From assembly GCA_937924195.1 (NCBI GenBank), contig CALDVP010000145.1:1-33663 (forward strand): 33,663 bases of DNA, in the 5' to 3' direction. Positions 21,025 to 29,799 of the stretch are shown here, piece after piece; the first letter of the stretch is position 1; each line of letters opens with the position of its first letter. The stretch comes from an uncultured Lysobacterales bacterium. GTDB taxonomy: Bacteria > Pseudomonadota > Gammaproteobacteria > Xanthomonadales > Ahniellaceae. A model generated the notes under the pieces. The model had not been told where the DNA came from, did not search any database, and worked only from the letters and a program-made list of their open reading frames with translations. Position numbers and translations under genes: made by a program.

Positions 21025-21296
21025 GGCGGTCTCTATGAACTTGGATGGCGGCGCGGCTGCGCCTCACGACGTCGTCGCAGGATCGGCTCGCCGGCTAGAG
21101 CAGTCACACTATGGCGCGGGCGGCCCGCGAACGATCCACGGTGCGCCTGGTGACCATGCGGTGGACGCTTTCGGCAGCGCAGACCCGCAATCGCCGGTCG
21201 GTCGGGACACGGCACCAAAGGTCGGAAATTCGCGACGAATCCAGTGGCGGCGTGTGGCTTGCCGGGCCCCCACCAGAGCCGCGGGAAGCGACAGGC

Positions 21297-22595
21297 TCAG
21301 CGCGCGCGGCGCGATCCGGCCCGCGCCGGGGCAGCGAGCGCGAGCCCGTGCGGCTCGGTCGTGCCGGAGGGCAGACCAAGCAGGTGCTCGAGGTCGTCGA
21401 GCGCGCGGCGCAATTGCGCAGTCGGCCGCGTCATGCGGGGCGGCTGCTCGCCGAGGCTGGTCGCGACGGTGCGATTTCGGTCTTCGAGGATCTCGTCGCG
21501 CAGCCCGATGCCGTGCCGTGCGAGCACAGGGCCGATCTCGTCGCGTCGGTTTCTCAAATCGTCGAGCGTCGCCCGATAGGCATGCTCGGTCAGTTGTGTG
21601 CGGCTGTGGTAGCTGAAGATGTTGGTGAAGAACATCTCGGCGTCGTCGGCGTTCGGCTCGAACAGCACGAGGTCCGTGTTCGGATACTGCGTGCGGTACT
21701 TCTCGAGTCCCACCTGCATGCGCGACTTGAGGATCGTTCGGAAGGTCTGGGACAGGACCGTCGGCAAACCGGCGTCGACCAGCTTGCCGTTCCCGGCCCG
21801 GGCACCGACACCGAGGCTGGCATCGAAGGGCACCAGCGGGTTCAGAGCCAGGACGAGGTCCACGTCCTCGTCCATCGCGACCGACGCGTGCAGGGTTCGT
21901 CGCAGCGCACCATCGACGAAGTGGGTGCCGTCGATCTCGACCGGCGGATACAGCCCGGGCAGGGCGGCGCTGGCCTGGACGGCGCGCGAGATCGGGACGT
22001 GGTCTCGGCCCGACGCGCCGAAACGGACGACGGCGCCGGTATCGAGCTCGACCGCGATCACGTAGAGCTTCCGGTCGAGACGCCGGAAGTCGTTGCCGCG
22101 GCCGTGCATCTCGAACACCTCGCGGAGGAAGTTCCCGACCGCGTCGTTGTCGAAGATGCCGTTTGGAACGACCGCGCCGAGTCGTCCGATCAACTCCATC
22201 CATTCGGTCTCGAGCGGGCGAGTGGCCAGGTCGTACATCCAGCTCCAGACGATCCGGGGCACCGTCGCGACGCGCCGGGCGTATTCGCGCAAGGCGGGTC
22301 GCAGGAAGGTCTCCGGCCGAAATCGCACGCCGCCCGGCTCGAAGCCGAGGAAGATGCGGCACATCGATTCCGGACCGATGCCATTGGCGAGGCTGGAGGC
22401 GAGGATCGCCCCCGAGCTGACCCCGACATAGACGTCGAGCCGCGTCAGGTCGACGCCGTCCAGTGCCTCGTCGAGGGCGCGCAAGGTGCCGAGTTCGTAC
22501 ATGCCGCCGATCGGCCCGCCGCCGGCGATGGCGATGCCGACGCGCGGCTGCTTCCGGGCCTTGGATCGACGCGGGGCACGCTGGATCACGAGCAT
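21297..22595 (-). CDS. Patatin-like phospholipase family protein
   Basis: A 432-residue serine hydrolase with the patatin Ser-Asp dyad: the oxyanion loop G-G-G-P-I-G-G (residues 25-31), S60 in G-V-S-S-G, and D228 in F-V-D-G-A. The lid and the C-terminal 180 residues are longer than in minimal patatins and include an N-I-F-S-Y-H-S-R-T-Q segment near residue 330. The N-terminus is basic with no signal peptide. Patatins hydrolyse lipid esters; because the gene sits next to a phasin, a role in granule lipid or PHA turnover is possible, but this is inferred from context. The start at 22595 gives the conserved first strand about 20 residues in, as expected. Confidence 0.87.
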   Translation of the reverse strand: MLVIQRAPRRSKARKQPRVGIAIAGGGPIGGMYELGTLRALDEALDGVDLTRLDVYVGVSSGAILASSLANGIGPESMCRIFLGFEPGGVRFRPETFLRPALREYARRVATVPRIVWSWMYDLATRPLETEWMELIGRLGAVVPNGIFDNDAVGNFLREVFEMHGRGNDFRRLDRKLYVIAVELDTGAVVRFGASGRDHVPISRAVQASAALPGLYPPVEIDGTHFVDGALRRTLHASVAMDEDVDLVLALNPLVPFDASLGVGARAGNGKLVDAGLPTVLSQTFRTILKSRMQVGLEKYRTQYPNTDLVLFEPNADDAEMFFTNIFSYHSRTQLTEHAYRATLDDLRNRRDEIGPVLARHGIGLRDEILEDRNRTVATSLGEQPPRMTRPTAQLRRALDDLEHLLGLPSGTTEPHGLALAAPARAGSRRAR

Positions 22596-22812
22596 CGATA
22601 CCTCGCGAGCATGATGAGCGATCCGTCATTCTAGCCCCGTGCCTGCGGACGACCCTGAGCGGTATCAACTCGGACGGGTACTCGGCCCAGCTGGGTTGCG
22701 CTGATCGTCTGTAAAGCCCGGCTCGATGCGATCGGGGTCGGATCGGACCGCCCCCGGTCCCTGTTCGCGCACCCGGCGCGGCGTTAACCTCGCGGACCGA
22801 CTGGAGAAGCCC

Positions 22813-23271
22813 ATGACCCTCTCGCCTGGCCAGCCCGCGCCCGATTTCACGCTGATCGCAGACGACGGGCGGCCGTGGACGCTGTCCGCGGCCCGGGGGC
22901 GGCGGATCCTGCTGGTCTTCTATCCCGGTGACGACACGCCGGTCTGCACGGCGCAGCTGTGCGACTATCGTGACGGGGTCGAGGCTTTCGCCGGGCTCGG
23001 CGTCGATGTGGTCGGTATCAGCACCGACTCGAGTGACTCGCACCGTCGTTTCAAGCAGCGCCACGACTTGCCGTTTACGCTGTTGACCGACCCCGGTGGG
23101 GAAGTTGCGAAGCGCTACGGGGCATGGGGCATGCTCGGCATGAAGCGCGCGGTGTTCCTTGTCGAGGCTGACGGGCGGCTCGGCTACGCCAAGGTCGAGT
23201 CGGTCGCGCTGTTCCGGCGCACGCGCGAGGAACTGCTCGCGGCGATCGGTGGGGCGGGGCCGGTTGGCTGA
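22813..23271 (+). CDS. bcp: Peroxiredoxin, Bcp type
   Basis: A 152-residue thioredoxin-fold peroxidase. The peroxidatic cysteine is C45 in DTPVCTAQLCDYRD and a second cysteine is at C50, the spacing of E. coli Bcp. The L-L-V-F-Y-P-G-D-D strand, G-I-S-T-D-S strand and the conserved arginine region before the end are present. It reduces hydroperoxides in the cytoplasm using thioredoxin-type donors. GGAG lies 8 bases upstream of the ATG. The stop overlaps the next start (TGATG), so the two are coupled. It is transcribed away from the patatin-like gene. Confidence 0.85.
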   Translation: MTLSPGQPAPDFTLIADDGRPWTLSAARGRRILLVFYPGDDTPVCTAQLCDYRDGVEAFAGLGVDVVGISTDSSDSHRRFKQRHDLPFTLLTDPGGEVAKRYGAWGMLGMKRAVFLVEADGRLGYAKVESVALFRRTREELLAAIGGAGPVG

Positions 23272-24014
23272 TGACGCGTCGCGGGACCGTCGAGCGACTG
23301 GCCGGCATCGCCGACCGCCTGCGGGCGGCGCGCGATCCCGTTGCGTTGCCCGCCAACCGGTCGCCGTGGCTGCGGGCGCTGCGCGGCTGGCAATCGCGCC
23401 GGCTGGCCCACTCTTTTGCCGATTTCCAGGACCTGCCGCACTACCGCAAGGCAGTGGTCTTCTTTCTCGAGGACCTCTACGGAGAGGAGGACGTGAGCTG
23501 GCGCGACCGCGACCTCGCCCGGATGATGCCGACCATGGTGCGCTGGCTGCCCGAAGCGATGCTGGACACCGTGGCCGACGCACTCGAGCTCGACTGGATC
23601 AGCCACATGCTGGACCTGCGCGTTGCGACTTTGCTCGAATCCTCGGCAGGAGGCGACCGGACGATCGATGTCGGCCGCTATGCGCGGGCCTACGCCGAGG
23701 CCGGGACGCGGGCCGAGCGCAGCCGCCAGATCGACCTGCTGATGACGGTCGGTCGAGAACTCGAGTCGATCGTGCGCAAGCCCATCGTCTACGCAGTGCT
23801 GCGACTCGCGCGCGGACCTGCGGCATCGGCTGGCCTGGGCGGCCTGCAGAGCTTCCTCGAGCGCGGCTTCGCGGCTTTCAGGGATCTCGGGTCGGCGCGC
23901 CACTTCCTCGAAACGATCGAGGCGCGCGAGCGCGCGGCGATGCAGCGGCTGCTGGCGGGCAGGTCCGACGCCTTTGGCGAAGACTTCGATCTCTCGCTCC
24001 GGGTGCCGATGTGA
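23271..24014 (+). CDS. Conserved protein of unknown function with an FFLEDLYG motif
   Basis: A 247-residue, mostly helical, soluble protein. The most striking segment is H-Y-R-K-A-V-V-F-F-L-E-D-L-Y-G (about residues 57-71), followed by D-R-D-L-A-R-M-M-P. I have seen this F-F-x-x-D-L-Y-G pattern as the hallmark of a conserved proteobacterial family without known function; I do not assign a domain name with confidence. The remainder has helices with conserved Trp, Arg and Leu and no catalytic motif I recognise. It is coupled to the peroxiredoxin by a one-base overlap and is convergent with the PHA-system gene 47 bases on. A role with PHA metabolism is only a guess from position. Confidence 0.75.
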   Translation: MTRRGTVERLAGIADRLRAARDPVALPANRSPWLRALRGWQSRRLAHSFADFQDLPHYRKAVVFFLEDLYGEEDVSWRDRDLARMMPTMVRWLPEAMLDTVADALELDWISHMLDLRVATLLESSAGGDRTIDVGRYARAYAEAGTRAERSRQIDLLMTVGRELESIVRKPIVYAVLRLARGPAASAGLGGLQSFLERGFAAFRDLGSARHFLETIEARERAAMQRLLAGRSDAFGEDFDLSLRVPM

Positions 24015-24061
24015 GCCTAGCCCTGATCAGCGTCGCGACCGCCTGCGAGCGCGGTTGGGCC

Positions 24062-24337
24062 TCAGTCGAGCTCTTCCTCGAGGTAGCGACGGACCTCGCG
24101 CTCGATCGCGCCTCTGATCGCGATCAGCATGAAACCGATCTCGGCGTGCACGTGCACGCGCTTCGGCGCCAGCGTGATCCGGCCGTGGACGCCCGGTCGC
24201 TCGAAGTGACAGACGTTGCCTTCCCAGCCCCAGGTGACGCCGAAGCGTTCCGCGATGTGCTCGGCGACGCGGGTGACGGCCTTCTTCGCCGCGGCTGTGG
24301 ACTTGCTGTGGGTGTGGTCGATGTCGATCGTGGGCAT
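24062..24337 (-). CDS. Polyhydroxyalkanoic acid system family protein
   Basis: A 91-residue protein matching the PHA-system (PHA_gran_rgn) family: an I-D-I-D-H-T-H-S-K opening, a helix A-A-A-K-K-A-V-T-R-V-A-E-H-I-A, R-F-G-V-T-W-G-W-E-G-N, then R-P-G-V-H-G-R-I-T-L, a strand of alternating Val/His, and the closing I-R-G-A-I-E-R-E-V-R-R-Y-L. The ATG at 24337 puts the conserved opening at residue 1; it has GGAGGGG about 13 bases upstream. Members are encoded near PHA genes and are of unknown activity. With the phasin 3 kb away it supports a PHA-related neighbourhood. Confidence 0.83.
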   Translation of the reverse strand: MPTIDIDHTHSKSTAAAKKAVTRVAEHIAERFGVTWGWEGNVCHFERPGVHGRITLAPKRVHVHAEIGFMLIAIRGAIEREVRRYLEEELD

Positions 24338-24420
24338 GGCGCGCCGGGTCCCCTCCGTGGCGCGGCCGATGATGCCATGCGCCATGGCTGGCACCTCAGC
24401 CGCCTTGCAGGGCAGGCCTC

Positions 24421-25212
24421 ATGACGCCGGTCAGTGCGTTCGAACTCGCCCCGCCCGATGGCGTGGCGCATGCCGTCGGGATCGGACCCGAGGGGCTCGG
24501 CCTGCAGCTGGCCGCGGACGGGAGTTGCCGGATCGGCGACGCCGCGGACGCGGCAGCGGTGATCCGCGTCGATCGGCGTGGCATCGTCCTCGAAGTGCAT
24601 CCACCCGGCCTGGTGCACGTCAATGGCCGGCCCGTGCGCGAGCGCGCGCTGCTGCGGGCCGGCGACTCGATCGTTGTCGGACGGTGCGCCTTCCACTTGC
24701 GCACGGCCGCGGTTCCCCGCTCCCCGAATGACGAGACGTCTGTGCGGCGGCCCGCCGAGGGACGTCCGCTCCCGGCGCGCGCCTGGTTGCGGTGTGTCGT
24801 CGGACGCCACGCCGGCCAGGTCCGGGCCGTGGCCGATGGGGTGGAGCTGCCGTGGGGTCCGACGCCTGGCGGATGCAGGGCGCGGATCTCGATCGAAAAC
24901 GGCTGCGCGGTGGCACGTGGCATGCGTGCGGGGGCACTGTTCGTCGATGGCCACCGTCTGGAAGCGGCCGTGCTGGCTGGCGGCGAGCAAATCGTCGTCG
25001 GCGGCGAGCACTATGTCGTCGATGGCGTGGCGCTCGAGCCATCGGTCGAGACGGAGGGGCCGACAGCGTCTGTCCGTGCCGACACCGATCTCGTGATCGA
25101 GGAAGGTACGCCGACCCCGCGGGCGCCGAGCGGCGGCTTCTCGCCCTGGTGGTTGCTCACCGCGGCGCTCGCGATTGCAGGGTCCCTGGTGCTGTTGTTC
25201 GGTCGCGTCTGA
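24421..25212 (+). CDS. Membrane-anchored protein with two FHA-like modules
   Basis: A 263-residue protein. Two segments look like the second half of FHA or FHA-like beta-sandwiches: V-H-V-N-G-R-P-V-R followed by L-R-A-G-D-S-I-V-V-G (about residues 65-90), and L-F-V-D-G-H-R-L-E followed by L-A-G-G-E-Q-I-V-V-G (about 176-200). The canonical G-R and S-x-x-H phosphothreonine contacts are not clear, so binding may be lost or altered. Residues 241-261 are a single membrane segment ending in G-R-V, giving a tail-anchored protein with a cytoplasmic N-terminus. FHA-like membrane proteins occur in secretion systems and in kinase signalling. No kinase or secretion gene is near. Function unknown. Confidence 0.6.
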   Translation: MTPVSAFELAPPDGVAHAVGIGPEGLGLQLAADGSCRIGDAADAAAVIRVDRRGIVLEVHPPGLVHVNGRPVRERALLRAGDSIVVGRCAFHLRTAAVPRSPNDETSVRRPAEGRPLPARAWLRCVVGRHAGQVRAVADGVELPWGPTPGGCRARISIENGCAVARGMRAGALFVDGHRLEAAVLAGGEQIVVGGEHYVVDGVALEPSVETEGPTASVRADTDLVIEEGTPTPRAPSGGFSPWWLLTAALAIAGSLVLLFGRV

Positions 25213-25290
25213 CGGCTTCGCCCGCACCTATACTCGATCTGCGCAGGGTTGTATGGGCCTTCGGATGATGCGCGAAGCTCACCATCCACG

Positions 25291-28200
25291 ATGTGGCCTG
25301 GCGGGACCCGCTCCGCCGGACGGCGGTCGCGGGTGAACGACGGCGGTCGCCACCAGGGCGAGCCGGCCATCGAGGCGCTGGCGTCCGCTTTCGTGGCATC
25401 CGCTAGCCTGGTCACGGTAATCGACGCCGAGACCGGGCTCTTCGTCGACGTCAACCCGGCCTTCGAGCGAGAAACCGGCTGGAGTCGCGTCGAGGCGATC
25501 GGCCGGGCGCCGATCGAACTCGACCTGTGGCCGGTAGAGACCACGCGCGTACGGATCTGGTCGCAGCTGCGCGGCGCCGGGCGCGTCGCCGGCGAGCCGA
25601 TCGTCTACCAAATCCGCTCCGGCGCGCAGCGGCAGGGCCGCCTCGTGGCCGAAGTGTTGAGGGCCGGTCCGCGGACCCTCGTGCTCACGATCGTGCACCA
25701 GGTCGCAGCGGTCGCAGCCGAGAGCAGCGAGGTCATCGCCCGTGGCAGCTACCGGGCGTTGTTCAGCGAGGCCGCCGAGGGCATGTACCGACGGCTGCCG
25801 AAAGGTGGCTACATCGACGCGAACCCGGCCATGGCGCGGATCTTGGGCTACCCGTCGAGCGAGGTGCTGCTGCGTGAATCGCTGCATGCGCCGAGCCTCG
25901 TCTACGTCGATCGCGAGCAGGCGCTCCGGATCGCCGAGCGTCTTGGTCGCCTCGAGCGCATCGAGCGCGAGCGCAGCCGCGTGTACCGCCGCGATGGCAG
26001 CGTGATCTGGATCTCAGAGAACGCGCGCGCGGTGACCGGCCCGGACGGTCGCGTGCTGTTCTTCGAGGGTACGATCGTCGACATCACCGAGCAGGTCGAG
26101 GCGGTTGCGGCGCTGCGCGACTCGCAGCAGCTTTATCGGGCCGTCGTCGACTACTCGCGTGACGGCGTATTCCTGATCCAGCGCGGGGTGCTGGTGTTCG
26201 TGAATCCGGCGCTGGCGCACAGCCTCGGCTACACCGTCGAGGAGCTCACTGGCCGCGACTACATGGAGGTGGTCGCGCCGGAGGACCGTCCGCTCCAGGC
26301 GGAGCGCCGGGCCGCGCGGCAGTCGGGTTCCCGCGAGACGCAGCGATACGAGATCACGCTGCTCCATCGCGACGGGCAGCGGCGGCGTTTCGAGGTCAGC
26401 GCCTCGGCGGTGGACTATCGCGGCGAGATTGCGAGCGCCGGGGTCGCACGTGATGTGACCGAGCAGCGGCAGCAGGACGATCGTGTCCGCGAAGCCGAGC
26501 GTCGTTACCGGGAGTTGTTCGAGAACTCGCCGATCGGCCTGTTCCGGGCGCGGATCGACGGCGCCGTCGTCGAGGTCAACAACCTGCTCGCGCGCATGCT
26601 CGGCTTCGTCGACGGCGCCGCCCTGCGCCGCGAGAACCCGTCCGTCCGCCGCTTCGTCGTCGACCCGGCGGTGATCGTTGCCGCGGTCGAGCGCCTCCGG
26701 CACGAGGACGTCATCGAGCGTCTCACGGCCGAGCTCCAGGGCGTGGACGGACGTCGCTTCTGGATCGAGTCCCGCCTCGTGCTGGACGCCGCGGCCGATG
26801 GCACCGCGCTGGTCACCGGATCGGTGACGGACGTGTCCGAGCGGATCAAGGCCGAGGCGGCGCTGGCGGAGTCCGAAGCGCGCTACCGCGCGCTGGTCGA
26901 GCACAGCCAGGTCGGTGTCTTCGTCTCGCGCGGGGAGTCCTACTCTTACGTCAACCGCGCATTCGCCGAGATGCTCGGCTACGGGGAGGCCGATCTCGTC
27001 GGCCGGAGCGTCTGGGACGTCGTCGCGCGCGACCACCGCGAGGTGACCCGCCAGTACCAGGCCGCAGTGCTCGCCGGGGTCCGCCAGGCGGCGGATTTCG
27101 AGACCTGTCTGATGCGGCGCGACGGCTCACGGCTGTTCGCGACCATCAGTGTTGGTTCGGTGGTCCTCGATGGCGTGGCGCACCTTACGGGTACGGTACG
27201 CGACGTGACCGAGCAACGACAGGCGGAGATGCGGCTGCGCTTCCACGCAACCCACGATCTGCTGACGGGCCTGCCGAACCGGCTGCACTTCAACCAGCGC
27301 CTGCAGCAGGCCATCGAGTCGGCCAATCGCGCCGGGTGTCACGACTACGCCGTGCTCTTCCTCGACCTCGATGGCTTCAAGCTGATCAACGACAGTCTCG
27401 GTCACGCCGCCGGAGACCGCCTGCTGGTTGCGATCGCGGCGCGACTGACCGAGGCGCTCGGTGGCGCGGCGCTGCTTGCGCGCTACGGCGGCGACGAATT
27501 CACCGTGCTGCCTTATGGTCAGTGCGACCGGCTGCGGGCCGAGGAGATCGCCCGTCGCCTGCTCGGTGAGTTCGGCGAGGCCTTCATCGTCGACGACCAG
27601 AAGGTCTATTCGGGAGCCAGTGCCGGCGTGGTCCTGGGACGGTCCGACTACCAGCTGCCGGACCAGATCCTGCGAGATGCCGATATTGCGATGTACCGCG
27701 CGAAAGCCAGCGGCAAGGCCTCTTACGTGGTTTTCGACGAGACCATGCACGCGGTCGCCGAAGCCCGGTTCCGGCTCGAGACCGAGCTTCGACCCGCACT
27801 GAGGCGCGGCGAGTTCCGGCTCTACTTCCAGCCGATCGTCCGCATCGCGACCGGCGAACTGGCTGGCTTCGAGGCGCTGGTGCGCTGGCAGCACCCCGAG
27901 CGCGGTCTGCTGTTGCCGGGCGAGTTCCTGCCGGTGGCCGAGGAGTGTGGCCTGCTGTCCGAGATCGACTGGTGGGTGCTCGAGGAGACCTGCGCGCAGC
28001 TGGTGCACTGGCAGGATCGCTGGCCGCACGCGCACCGGCTGCGGGCCAACATCAATGTCGGCGAGCGCCAGCTCAACGACGCGCAGCTCGCTCATGACGT
28101 CGGCCGGGTCTTGCACGAGCGCGGCATCGCGCCGTCGCGAATCACCTTCGAGGTGACCGAGAACGCCTTCCGCAACGGGCGTGAGCGCGCGGCAGCGTCG

Positions 28201-28554
28201 CTCGCCGGCCTGAAGTCACTTGGAGTCGGACTCGTGCTCGACGACTTCGGCACCGGCTACTCGTCGCTGGCTTCGTTCACCGACTCGCCGTTCGATGGGA
28301 TCAAGCTCGATCGCGGGTTCGTGGTCGACATGGTGGCCAATCCCAGACACTACGCGATCGTGCGCACGATCGCCGCCTTCGCCGAGGCGCTCGGCCTCGG
28401 CTTGACGGCCGAGGGTGTCGAGACCAAGGCCCAGGCCGGCCTACTGTCGAAGCTCGGCGTCCAGTACGCCCAGGGTTTCCTCTACTCGCAGGCCCTCGAT
28501 GTCGCGGCGTTCGAGCAGTTACTCGACTCACATCGCGCTTTGATCGGGGATTGA
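25291..28554 (+). CDS. Multi-PAS diguanylate cyclase/phosphodiesterase (GGDEF-EAL)
   Basis: A protein of about 1087 residues: five PAS-type domains starting near residues 30, 154, 283, 406 and 532, then GGDEF (from about 655; motif at 733-737) and EAL (from about 830; motif E861-A862-L863). EAL metal and catalytic segments N-I-N-V, E-V-T-E-N, D-D-F-G-T-G-Y, K-L-D and A-E-G-V-E-T are intact, so phosphodiesterase activity is likely. No R-x-x-D inhibition site precedes GGDEF. No membrane segment is present, so it is cytoplasmic. The start is uncertain: ATG at 25291 or GTG at 25333; neither has a strong ribosome site. A TATACT at 25229-25234 might be a -10 element. Confidence 0.85.
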   Translation: MWPGGTRSAGRRSRVNDGGRHQGEPAIEALASAFVASASLVTVIDAETGLFVDVNPAFERETGWSRVEAIGRAPIELDLWPVETTRVRIWSQLRGAGRVAGEPIVYQIRSGAQRQGRLVAEVLRAGPRTLVLTIVHQVAAVAAESSEVIARGSYRALFSEAAEGMYRRLPKGGYIDANPAMARILGYPSSEVLLRESLHAPSLVYVDREQALRIAERLGRLERIERERSRVYRRDGSVIWISENARAVTGPDGRVLFFEGTIVDITEQVEAVAALRDSQQLYRAVVDYSRDGVFLIQRGVLVFVNPALAHSLGYTVEELTGRDYMEVVAPEDRPLQAERRAARQSGSRETQRYEITLLHRDGQRRRFEVSASAVDYRGEIASAGVARDVTEQRQQDDRVREAERRYRELFENSPIGLFRARIDGAVVEVNNLLARMLGFVDGAALRRENPSVRRFVVDPAVIVAAVERLRHEDVIERLTAELQGVDGRRFWIESRLVLDAAADGTALVTGSVTDVSERIKAEAALAESEARYRALVEHSQVGVFVSRGESYSYVNRAFAEMLGYGEADLVGRSVWDVVARDHREVTRQYQAAVLAGVRQAADFETCLMRRDGSRLFATISVGSVVLDGVAHLTGTVRDVTEQRQAEMRLRFHATHDLLTGLPNRLHFNQRLQQAIESANRAGCHDYAVLFLDLDGFKLINDSLGHAAGDRLLVAIAARLTEALGGAALLARYGGDEFTVLPYGQCDRLRAEEIARRLLGEFGEAFIVDDQKVYSGASAGVVLGRSDYQLPDQILRDADIAMYRAKASGKASYVVFDETMHAVAEARFRLETELRPALRRGEFRLYFQPIVRIATGELAGFEALVRWQHPERGLLLPGEFLPVAEECGLLSEIDWWVLEETCAQLVHWQDRWPHAHRLRANINVGERQLNDAQLAHDVGRVLHERGIAPSRITFEVTENAFRNGRERAAASLAGLKSLGVGLVLDDFGTGYSSLASFTDSPFDGIKLDRGFVVDMVANPRHYAIVRTIAAFAEALGLGLTAEGVETKAQAGLLSKLGVQYAQGFLYSQALDVAAFEQLLDSHRALIGD

Positions 28555-28604
28555 CTCGAGCCGCTTCGCGGACGGCATTCGTGATCGCGAAGCCGGCGTC
28601 GCTT

Positions 28605-28629
28605 GTATCTGCTGCGTTGCAGCAGATAC
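28605..28629. terminator. Perfect 11-bp stem hairpin between the GGDEF-EAL gene and serC
   Basis: GTATCTGCTGC and GCAGCAGATAC are exact inverted repeats with a GTT loop. It lies 51 bases after the GGDEF-EAL stop and 31 bases before serC. No T-run follows on either strand, so it may be a Rho-type or processing hairpin, or an operator. The type is uncertain. Confidence 0.45.
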
Positions 28630-28659
28630 GGTGACGGGATATCGCCCAGGGAGGTTTCG

Positions 28660-29739
28660 ATGTCGCGTGCGTTCAACTTCAGCCCCGGCCCCGGTGCGTT
28701 GCCGGAGCCGGTCCTCGAGCAGGCCCGCGACGAACTCCTCGAGTGGCGCGGCGAGCGCGCGTCGGTGATCGAGGTCAGCCATCGCGGCAAGGCCTTCCTG
28801 GCGATCGCCGAGGAGGCCGAACGCGATCTGCGCGATTTGATGGCGATCCCGGCAAACTACCGGGTCCTTTTCCTGCAGGGCGGCGCGACCCAGCACTTCG
28901 CCCAGATCCCGATGAACATCGCGCGCGGTCGCAAGGCGGACTACGTGCTGACCGGGGCGTGGGGCGAGAAGGCGGCGAAGGAGGCGAAGTCGCTGGTCGA
29001 GGTGCGCATCGCCGCGAGCAGCGCCGCCGACGGGTACTTCGGCATCCCGGCGCGGGATGGGTGGGTTCTCGATCCGGAGGCCGCCTACGTGCATGTGACG
29101 CCAAACGAGACGATCGGCGGGGTCGAGTTCCACGACACACCCGACGTCGGCGAAGTGCCGCTGATCGCGGACATGTCCTCGAACATCCTCTCGCGCCCGG
29201 TCGACGTCTCGCGCTACGGGATCATCTATGCCGGCGCCCAGAAGAACATCGGGCCCTCGGGGCTCGTGATCGTGATCATTCGGGACGACCTGCTCGAGCG
29301 GATCCCGAAGGACCTGCCGACGATCCTCAGCTACGCGGCCCATGCCAAGGAGGGTTCGATGCTGAACACGCCGAACACCTTCGCTTGGTACCTGGCCGGC
29401 CTCGTGTTCAAGTGGCTGAAGGCCGAGGGCGGGGTCGAGGCGATGGCGGTCCGCAATGAGGCGAAGGCTGCGCTGCTCTACGACTACATCGACGCTTCGG
29501 GCTGGTATACGAATCCCGTCGAACGCGCCTCCCGCTCGCGGATGAACGTGCCGTTCCGGCTTGCCGACGCGGCGCTCGACGACCTCTTCGTCAAGGAAGC
29601 CACGGCTGCCGGCCTGCTCGCGCTGAAGGGTCACCGTTCGGTCGGCGGAATGCGTGCCTCGATCTACAACGCGATGCCGCTCGCCGGTGTCGAGGCGCTG
29701 GTGGCGTTCATGCGTGACTTCGCCGCGCGTCACGGTTGA
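28660..29739 (+). CDS. serC: Phosphoserine aminotransferase
   Basis: A 359-residue PLP enzyme of the SerC family. The F-N-F-S-P-G-P-G opening, the Q-G-G-A-T-Q-H-F segment, A-D-M-S-S-N-I-L and the PLP lysine K195 in A-G-A-Q-K-N-I-G are all present; R-S-V-G-G-M-R-A-S near the end holds the substrate arginine. It transfers an amino group from glutamate to 3-phosphohydroxypyruvate in serine synthesis and also acts in pyridoxine synthesis. AGGGAGG ends 5 bases before the ATG. It heads the run serC-serA-pheA-hisC-aroA, with a hairpin just upstream. Length is normal. Confidence 0.96.
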   Translation: MSRAFNFSPGPGALPEPVLEQARDELLEWRGERASVIEVSHRGKAFLAIAEEAERDLRDLMAIPANYRVLFLQGGATQHFAQIPMNIARGRKADYVLTGAWGEKAAKEAKSLVEVRIAASSAADGYFGIPARDGWVLDPEAAYVHVTPNETIGGVEFHDTPDVGEVPLIADMSSNILSRPVDVSRYGIIYAGAQKNIGPSGLVIVIIRDDLLERIPKDLPTILSYAAHAKEGSMLNTPNTFAWYLAGLVFKWLKAEGGVEAMAVRNEAKAALLYDYIDASGWYTNPVERASRSRMNVPFRLADAALDDLFVKEATAAGLLALKGHRSVGGMRASIYNAMPLAGVEALVAFMRDFAARHG

Positions 29740-29799
29740 CGTTGCGTCTCTCGTCGAGCGCTCGTCCCGCGTATTCCATCCTCCCCAGTCGAGCTTGCC

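Noticed and set aside
21025-21296. 272-bp gap between the patatin-like and phasin genes, inspected for a small gene or promoter
   Set aside because: No convincing short gene or clear -10/-35 pair was visible; only a presumed promoter region for the phasin.
21109-23583. 824-codon open frame on the minus strand across the patatin and peroxiredoxin genes
   Set aside because: Crosses two well-supported genes in another frame and shows no recognisable domain.
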